Source of the DNA: Actinospica sp035493475 | GTDB lineage: Bacteria; Actinomycetota; Actinomycetes; Streptomycetales; Catenulisporaceae | NCBI GenBank assembly: GCA_035493475.1 | Contig: DATJIF010000106.1 | Span: 1 to 64,000, forward strand | Direction: 5' to 3' | DNA: 64,000 nt | Shown: positions 59,901-64,000 of the stretch, piece after piece | How the letters are laid out: each line of letters opens with the position of its first letter | Numbering within the stretch: the stretch's first letter is position 1 | Program-made: the position numbers and the translations under genes | Notes under the pieces: generated by a model | The model's input: only the letters and a program-made list of their open reading frames with translations | Told to the model about the DNA's origin: nothing | Databases searched by the model: none

Positions 59901-60423
59901 GTTGGCCGTCAGCCCGGACGGCACGCAACTGTGGGTCGCGAACCAGGGTTCGGGCACCGTCAGCGACGTGAACCTGGCCACGGACACGGTCAGCCACACG
60001 ATCGCGGTCGGCGCGGCCCCGTTCGGCGTCGCCGTCACGCCGGACAGCGGCAAGGTCTTCATCACCAACGGCGGCGGCTCGTCCGTCTCGGTAATCGACT
60101 CCGCCACGGACGCGGTGACCGCCACGATCCCGGTCGGCGCGGGCCCGCAGTACGTGCAGATCTCGCCGAACGGCCAGACCGCCTACGTCGCCGACTCGGG
60201 CGCGGGCGGCATCACCCCGATCGACCTCGGCACGCTCACCGCGGGCACCTTCATCCCGACCGGCTCCGGCGCCTACGCGGTCGGCTTCAGCCCGGACGGC
60301 AGCACCGCCTGGGCGGTCGACTCGAACGTCAACAACGTCGTCCCGATCACCGTGGCCACCGGAGCCGTGGGCAGTCCGGTGACTGTGGGCGACGTGCCGG
60401 ACGGGGTGACCGTCACGGGTTAG
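56932..60423 (+). CDS. Secreted GH92 alpha-1,2-mannosidase fused to a YVTN beta-propeller
   Basis: 1163 residues. Signal peptide (residues 1-28, cleavage after ASARA). GH92 domain at about 35-760: GSGGAVVGQVDTYPGASLPFGMIQWSPD, ITGFSLTHFSGPGCAAAGDFP, WDIYRSEIPLIS and the catalytic GNDDLGAMSSWYVW (about 648). A beta-sandwich of the NEW3 type follows (about 765-870). The C-terminus (877-1163) has seven YVTN-type repeats (VSNYSDNTVTPVDT, VANNNTNDVTVIDT and so on), a complete seven-blade propeller. It trims alpha-mannose from glycoproteins or fungal mannan; the propeller may bind ligand or wall. GTG 56932, leaderless. Confidence 0.92.
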   Translation: MTTLSLRSLTVLAALALTTLAVPASARAADSNPSAVSDPAALVDTMVGTGSGGAVVGQVDTYPGASLPFGMIQWSPDTPSRPDGGGYSHDDASITGFSLTHFSGPGCAAAGDFPILPLTGAIPSDPSSASATFDHSSEIAHPGSYAVTAGGVKTQLAVTARSGVASFTYPATAQAQVLVKVADSASGSSASTFQTVGSNEITGAVTSGHFCGQPNSYTIYFAARFDRSFTASGTWGATGSSVQGGWLTFDTRHDQSVGMQVAVSYVSTAGALGNLNAEARTWDVGKVAAQATAAWNRQLGTIGISGGTATQQQTFYTALYHASLEPGIFNDASGAYPGFDNKTHYVQPGHNQYADYSDWDIYRSEIPLISTIDPGIASDMATSLVNDAAQGGALPKWPIANAYTGVMNGDSSDPILADAYAFGARNFDASAALADMVKGADGTSATGQGWFVERPNAAAYIADGYVPNIGSDSISPVPNGASETLEYALDDFAISRLANDLGQHSTAKTFTDRSQNWSNVFDTADGYVEPRDTSGAFPSGPAVPTNLSGFGQNGFQEGNAAQYTWMVPQNLQGLIQGLGGDQAAAARLDSYFTQLNAGPNEPNEWAGNEISFDTPWAYDSVGQPWKTQQVVHEISSQLYSLTPGGEPGNDDLGAMSSWYVWAALGVYPQTPGEPMLVLGTPQFAHEVIHGSYGPLVINAHGAGDTYVQSLSVDGRNTNKTWIDLTRTHELDFNLTTTPTKWGTGAGDAPPSFGAGPVSFPASTRAALDVTPGQIRIAPGSSTTVTVEEDNSLGTSPASVTYTATAPTGLSATPASSTLTADAGKAASTTATITAASGMATGYYQVQFTAHASNGAVLPSVSLLVTVAAAGESIPTAYVSNYSDNTVTPVDTRTHNAGPAIPVGGGPDGMIVAGGKLFVANNNTNDVTVIDTSTNAVVATIAVGSVAADVAATPDGKTVWVTNFSDGTVQPIDVATLTAGTPVTVGSEPERLAVSPDGTQLWVANQGSGTVSDVNLATDTVSHTIAVGAAPFGVAVTPDSGKVFITNGGGSSVSVIDSATDAVTATIPVGAGPQYVQISPNGQTAYVADSGAGGITPIDLGTLTAGTFIPTGSGAYAVGFSPDGSTAWAVDSNVNNVVPITVATGAVGSPVTVGDVPDGVTVTG

Positions 60424-60483
60424 CGGCCGGCAGCTTGAGTAAGGGCCGTCGAGCATCGGCGCGGGCGACGTATCCTGGATGGC

Positions 60484-61398
60484 ATGCGCGTTCGCCCGAT
60501 GCTCGAGCCGCCCGCCGAAGCGGAGCAGGTTGATCCCGATCAGGAATCCGGTGGCGGCGAGGACGAGCTTTCGGATGTCGCGGAGATTCTGGCGCGGCGC
60601 GACGTGGCGGTGCTGACGGGCGCCGGGCTGTCCACGGAGTCCGGCATCCCGGACTATCGCGGGGCGACCGGCAGCCTGCGTCGCCACACGCCGATGACCT
60701 ACCAGGACTTCGTCGGCAGCGCGGCCGGGCGGCAGCGGTATTGGGCGCGCAGCCACCTCGGCTGGCGCACGATCACCGGGGCCGAGCCGAACTCCGGGCA
60801 CCACGCGGTCGCGGCGCTGGAGGGCGCGGGCTACGTCTCGGGCGTGATCACGCAGAACGTGGACGGGCTGCATCGCGCTGCGGGCTCGGCGGACGCGATC
60901 GAGCTGCACGGCGGGCTCGACCGGGTCATCTGCCTCACTTGCAGCGCGCTGAGCACCCGCGAGGACCTCGACGAGCGGCTGCACGCGGTGAATCCCGACT
61001 TCCGGGAGCGCGTCGAGAGCAGCCACGTCAACCCGGACGGTGACGTCGAACTCGACGACACGCTCGTCGCGGGCTTCCGGATCGCCTCGTGCACGGACTG
61101 CGGTACCGGGATCCTGAAGCCGGACGTCGTGTTCTTCGGAGAGAACGTGCCGAGGCCGCGCGTGCAGCAGTGCTACGACCTGATCGACCGGTCCAGCGCG
61201 CTGCTCGTCCTCGGCTCCTCGCTGACCGTCATGTCAGGCCTGCGCTTCGTGCGATACGCGGCGAAGGCCTACAAGACGGTCGCGATCATCAATCAGGGCC
61301 AGACGCGCGGCGACGCGCAGGCCGCCGTCCGCGTCGATCTGCCGCTCGGCCCCGCGCTCACCCAACTCGCGCAAAGCCTCGAGGTCACAGTCCCTTGA
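60484..61398 (+). CDS. Sir2 family NAD-dependent protein deacetylase
   Basis: 304 residues. Sirtuin motifs: VLTGAGLSTESGIPDYRG, TQNVDGLHRAAGS, the catalytic His in ELHGGLDRV, zinc Cys pairs CLTC and CTDC, and VFFGENVPR, LLVLGSSLTVMSGLRFV. The zinc module is longer than usual, with an insert between the Cys pairs (residues about 160-198). An N-terminal 35-residue acidic lead is extra. Removes acyl groups from lysines using NAD. A TATCCT box 7 nt before ATG 60484 suggests a leaderless mRNA. Confidence 0.93.
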   Translation: MRVRPMLEPPAEAEQVDPDQESGGGEDELSDVAEILARRDVAVLTGAGLSTESGIPDYRGATGSLRRHTPMTYQDFVGSAAGRQRYWARSHLGWRTITGAEPNSGHHAVAALEGAGYVSGVITQNVDGLHRAAGSADAIELHGGLDRVICLTCSALSTREDLDERLHAVNPDFRERVESSHVNPDGDVELDDTLVAGFRIASCTDCGTGILKPDVVFFGENVPRPRVQQCYDLIDRSSALLVLGSSLTVMSGLRFVRYAAKAYKTVAIINQGQTRGDAQAAVRVDLPLGPALTQLAQSLEVTVP

Positions 61399-61999
61399 CG
61401 ACGATGTCGAGCCGGGACCACGGCTGCGTCGCCGCGAAATAGTACTTGTCCGAGGCCTGCCAGCGCTGATTCCAGTCGCCCGGGCCGTGATCGTGGCCGC
61501 GCGCGACCATTCTGCTCATCGCGAGGTCGAAGGGCGTGTCCACGAAGACGGTCAGGTCGTAGTAGCCCTCGAGTTCGGGGCGGACCACGTACATCCCCTC
61601 GACGATCACGAAGCCCTCGTGCGGCACGTGGTGCTGCTCGCCCGGGGCGATCCGGCCGCTCGGCCAGTCGTAGCGCCGGTAGGTGGCCGCGTTCCCGGAG
61701 GTGAGCGGCGCCAGGACTTCCTCGCGCAGCCGCTCCCAGTCGAAGTAGAGCTCGTAGCCCTCGGCCGGAGTCAGCTTCAGGCGCTCCTCGGGATCCATCT
61801 CCCGGTAGAAGTCGTCGCCCTGCACGACGGACACGGTCGTCGATCCGTCAGGGCCGGCCAGTGCCGCGGCCAGCTCCCGGGCCAGCGACGACTTGCCGGA
61901 ACCGCCGGTGCCGTCGATGCCGATGAGAGCGAAGCCGTCGAGCGTGCGTGAGGAGACCTCCGCAGCGATGAGTTTTGCCGATTCATGTGCAGAGGCCAC
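61385..61999 (-). CDS. Uridine kinase-like P-loop kinase
   Basis: 204 residues. Walker A GIDGTGGSGKSSLAREL, a DDFYREMDPEE switch (QGDDFY, as in uridine kinase), then YDLTVFVDTPFDLAMSRMVARGHDHG. Uridine kinase-like by style; true substrate could be another nucleoside or a pantothenate-like compound. GTG start 61999 chosen because a minus-strand TAGAAT box lies 8 nt upstream and no ATG fits. That box overlaps the stop of the preceding GntR gene. The 3' end overlaps the sirtuin gene by 14 bp. Confidence 0.85.
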   Translation of the reverse strand: MASAHESAKLIAAEVSSRTLDGFALIGIDGTGGSGKSSLARELAAALAGPDGSTTVSVVQGDDFYREMDPEERLKLTPAEGYELYFDWERLREEVLAPLTSGNAATYRRYDWPSGRIAPGEQHHVPHEGFVIVEGMYVVRPELEGYYDLTVFVDTPFDLAMSRMVARGHDHGPGDWNQRWQASDKYYFAATQPWSRLDIVVKGL

Positions 62000-62010
62000 G
62001 TTGCAAGATT

Positions 62011-62676
62011 CTATAGCTCGTCGCAGTCGAACAGTCGATTGATATGCCCGCCGAGCTCGGACCAATGCCGCGCGGAGAGGTCGGCGGCCGCGCGAGCGTC
62101 GCCGCGGACGCAGAGGGCGAGCAGCCGATCGTGGTGCTCGACGGTGTTGCGGCCGCCGAGCAGCGTCGTGAACTTGCGGTACAGGATCCGGTGGACCTGC
62201 GGATGGAGCTGCTCGACGACGCGGCGCAGCACGGGATTGTCGGCGACGAAGAGGGGCACGGCGTGGAAGCGGTCGTCGGCCTCCAGCGCGGCGTCGGTGT
62301 CCTCGGCGGCGACCGCGCGTTCGAAGTCGCGGTTCGCCTGCCGCATGCGTTCGAGGTCCTGCTTCGTCAGCAGCGGCACGGCGGTCTCGACGGCGAGCCG
62401 GTCGAGGGAGCGCAGGACGGCGAGCGTCTTCTCCACGTCGTGCCGGTTCAGGGTCGTGATACGCGTGTAGACGCCCGGTTTCGCCTCCACGAGACCGCTC
62501 TCGACGAGCCGGGCCAGCGCCTCGCGGACCGGTGTGCGGCTCAGGCCCAGGCGTTCGGCGAGCTCCGCGTCCTTGACCTTCTCGCCGGGCGCCAGTTCGC
62601 CGCGCACGATCGAGTCGCGCAGCCGCTGGAAGACCTCGTCGCTGAGCAGCCGCCGGGAGACCGGGCCGTTCAGCAT
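62011..62676 (-). CDS. GntR family regulator, FCD (FadR/VanR) subgroup
   Basis: 221 residues. Winged HTH: LSDEVFQRLRDSIVRGELAPGEKVKDAELAERLGLSRTPVREALARLVESGLVE, followed by an FCD helical effector domain with metal-binding His residues (FHAVPLF; EHHDRLLALC; ARHWSELGGH). ATG 62676 is used; an in-frame GTG at 62688 is possible. Follows the racemase gene by about 30 bp in one transcription unit, so it probably senses an amino-acid-derived ligand of that enzyme. Confidence 0.9.
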   Translation of the reverse strand: MLNGPVSRRLLSDEVFQRLRDSIVRGELAPGEKVKDAELAERLGLSRTPVREALARLVESGLVEAKPGVYTRITTLNRHDVEKTLAVLRSLDRLAVETAVPLLTKQDLERMRQANRDFERAVAAEDTDAALEADDRFHAVPLFVADNPVLRRVVEQLHPQVHRILYRKFTTLLGGRNTVEHHDRLLALCVRGDARAAADLSARHWSELGGHINRLFDCDEL

Positions 62677-62705
62677 CAGCGTACGCACTCCGCCCGTTCC
62701 CCCGG

Positions 62706-63443
62706 TCACGCGGCGGACTCCACCCGCGAGCGGCGGATCAGCGCCTGGGCCAGCACGACCGCCGGGTCCAGCAGCGGCACCGGGATGGCGCCCGCCGCCA
62801 GGCCGAGCGGGATCTCCGTGCAGCCGGCGATGATCGCCTGCGCGCCGCGGTCGATCAGCCGGGTCGCCGCGCGGCGCAGCGGTTCGGCCGCCGCGATGCC
62901 GCGCTCGCCCGCCTTGACCGCGCGGATCGCCGCCATCACCTCCTCGTCCTGGCTGGCCGGGTCCGGCAGCACGATGTCGATGCCGACCGGCCCGAGCCAC
63001 TGCCGGTACAGGCCCGCTCGCACGGTGCCGGTGGTCGCCAGCAGCCCGGCCGTGCGCACCGGCGGGTCGAGGGTGACCAGGTGCTTGGCCACCTCGTCGA
63101 TCATGTGGATGATCGGCAGCCCGACCCGGTCGGCGATCCGCGGCACGAAGGCGTGCGCGGTGTTGCAGGGGATCGCGATCACGGTGGCTCCCGCCTTGCG
63201 CAGCACCCGGCAGCCGTTCAGCAGCCAGGGCGTCGGGTCCGGGCCGAGGCCGAGCAGCGCCTCGGTGCGGTCCGGGATCGTCGGGTCGGACCAGATGACC
63301 GTGCGCAGATGGTCCTGGTCGCTGTGCACCGGCGTCATCGAGACGAGTTTGCTGTAGAAGTCGGCCGTGGCCGCCGGGCCCATGCCGCCCAGGATGCCGA
63401 TGATCTCCCCGGAGCCGGACCGGCCGGCGTAGCCGTTCACCAC
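62706..63443 (-). CDS. Aspartate/glutamate racemase family protein
   Basis: 245 residues from GTG 63443, which has a GGGAGG site 5 nt upstream; earlier in-frame starts give a Gly/His-rich lead without homology. Two-Cys PLP-independent racemase: IIGILGGMGPAATADFYSKL, first Cys in IAIPCNTAHAF, second in IIAGCTEIPLGL. YgeA/RacX-type amino-acid racemase; aspartate, glutamate or a broad range. Co-transcribed with the GntR regulator. Confidence 0.92.
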   Translation of the reverse strand: MVNGYAGRSGSGEIIGILGGMGPAATADFYSKLVSMTPVHSDQDHLRTVIWSDPTIPDRTEALLGLGPDPTPWLLNGCRVLRKAGATVIAIPCNTAHAFVPRIADRVGLPIIHMIDEVAKHLVTLDPPVRTAGLLATTGTVRAGLYRQWLGPVGIDIVLPDPASQDEEVMAAIRAVKAGERGIAAAEPLRRAATRLIDRGAQAIIAGCTEIPLGLAAGAIPVPLLDPAVVLAQALIRRSRVESAA

Positions 63444-63560
63444 AAGCGCCTCCCTGAAGCGGTGGGCGGCGGGATGCCCGCCACCCGAGTGCCCGGCTCC
63501 AATATATTGCACTCTGCGTATCAGAGGGCAAGCGGGGCCGGGCGGCTCAGGCGACGATTG

Positions 63561-64000
63561 TCACTCGGCGACGGCTTCCATGACGGCTGCCTGGCTCGGC
63601 ACCAGGTCGGCGGCCTGCTCGTCGGCGCCCGGATCGCGACGGGCCGTCGGGATCAGCAGCGCGGCGAGCGCGGCCAGCAGCGAGGCGGCGGCGAGCATCC
63701 AGAACACGTGCGTGTAGCCCGCGTCCTTCGGGATCGGGTTCGTGGTCGTGACCCCGGAGGCCAGCACGCTCGCGGCCACGCTGCTGCCGATCGCGCCGCC
63801 GATGGTGCGGATGTTCGCGTTCATGCCGCTGGCGACGCCGACCTGCGCGGGCGGGACCGACTGGACCACGATCGCGGACATCGAGGAGAACGCCAGGCCG
63901 ATGCCGACGCCGAGCAGCGCGGAGGTCAGGTAGATCTGCCAGCTCTGGCTGTGGCCGAGGGCGAGCGCGACGAAGCTGGGGATGCTCACGACGCAGCCGA
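63561..64000 (-). CDS. MFS transporter, C-terminal fragment (runs off the window)
   Basis: About 146 C-terminal residues of a DHA2-type MFS permease; the frame continues through base 64000. Visible: the last four helices, including GVGIGLAFSSMSAIVVQSVPPAQVGVASGMNANIRTIGGAIGSSVAASVLA, a signature of the 14-TM exporters. The soluble tail is short and acidic. The N-terminal two thirds lie outside. Confidence 0.9.
   Translation of the reverse strand, partial: GCVVSIPSFVALALGHSQSWQIYLTSALLGVGIGLAFSSMSAIVVQSVPPAQVGVASGMNANIRTIGGAIGSSVAASVLASGVTTTNPIPKDAGYTHVFWMLAAASLLAALAALLIPTARRDPGADEQAADLVPSQAAVMEAVAE

Noticed and set aside
56683..61026. Very long minus-strand open frame (about 1450 codons) antisense to galE, the GH92 gene and the sirtuin gene
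   Set aside because: It is a GC-rich shadow of third-codon bias in the real plus-strand genes; the translation is a run of Val/Arg/Gly/Asp without motifs, and the sense genes have clear domains and promoters.

Overview
The window is GC-rich chromosomal DNA (roughly 70 percent GC) from an actinobacterium. The signs are GTG/TTG starts, ATGA/GTGA stop-start overlaps, many leaderless genes with a TAnnnT box 6-8 nt before the start codon, an IdeR/DmdR-type iron box, an F420-type LLM oxidoreductase, Ku with LigD-type polymerase, Nei2-type glycosylase and a fused MrpA/B antiporter. A member of the Streptomyces/Catenulispora/Actinospica side of the phylum is my guess; no rRNA or other marker fixes the genus. 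I see no tRNA, rRNA, IS element, prophage or CRISPR array. The window opens inside a biotin carboxylase gene and ends inside an MFS transporter gene.

Layout. 0-4 kb: biotin carboxylase, acyl-CoA dehydrogenase, enoyl-CoA hydratase and TetR (branched acyl-CoA breakdown). 4-12 kb: TetR/methyltransferase pair, LLM oxidoreductase, NPCBM-like membrane protein, Nei2, LysR/aldo-keto reductase pair, MFS and GNAT. 12-19 kb: membrane GGDEF-EAL protein, glutamate-synthase-like FMN protein, archaeal-type AspRS behind a T-box leader. 19-25 kb: methyltransferase/AraC, gluconokinase, chitinase, then a PAP2 phosphatase-DedA operon next to an M56 peptidase-BlaI operon. 25-36 kb: vWA protein, FabR-like TetR, small membrane proteins, alpha-methylacyl-CoA racemase-like enzyme, three orphan genes, phosphotransferase, DHA2 exporter, SRPBCC and coiled-coil proteins. 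35.5-38.3 kb: flavin-based electron-transfer module (ferric-reductase-like protein, FMN-binding protein, ApbE). 38-46 kb: MerR/DUF4188 pair, FmdB zinc ribbon and a complete Mrp Na+/H+ antiporter operon. 46-56 kb: repeat lipoprotein, EamA transporter, O-methyltransferase, divergent ku/ligD-pol, LacI, thioesterase/HxlR pair, uracil-DNA glycosylase, DUF4232 protein, iron-box-associated VIT1-family transporter. 56-64 kb: GalE-like epimerase, secreted GH92 mannosidase fused to a seven-blade YVTN propeller, sirtuin, uridine kinase, racemase-GntR operon, MFS fragment.

Genes that seem to work together. (1) A CTAC-N6-GTAG operator occurs at the blaI-M56 promoter and twice in front of dedA-PAP2. This suggests that a BlaI/BlaR-like sensor controls undecaprenyl-phosphate recycling. 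(2) The second AspRS has residues expected of a non-discriminating enzyme. Its leader folds into a canonical T-box antiterminator whose UGGC suits a tRNA with G73, as in tRNA-Asn/Asp. (3) The VIT1-family gene has an IdeR-like box upstream of, not over, its promoter, which fits iron-dependent activation. (4) The ferric-reductase/FMN-binding/ApbE trio forms a self-contained extracytoplasmic flavin electron chain. (5) Ku and the LigD polymerase domain form a core end-joining pair.
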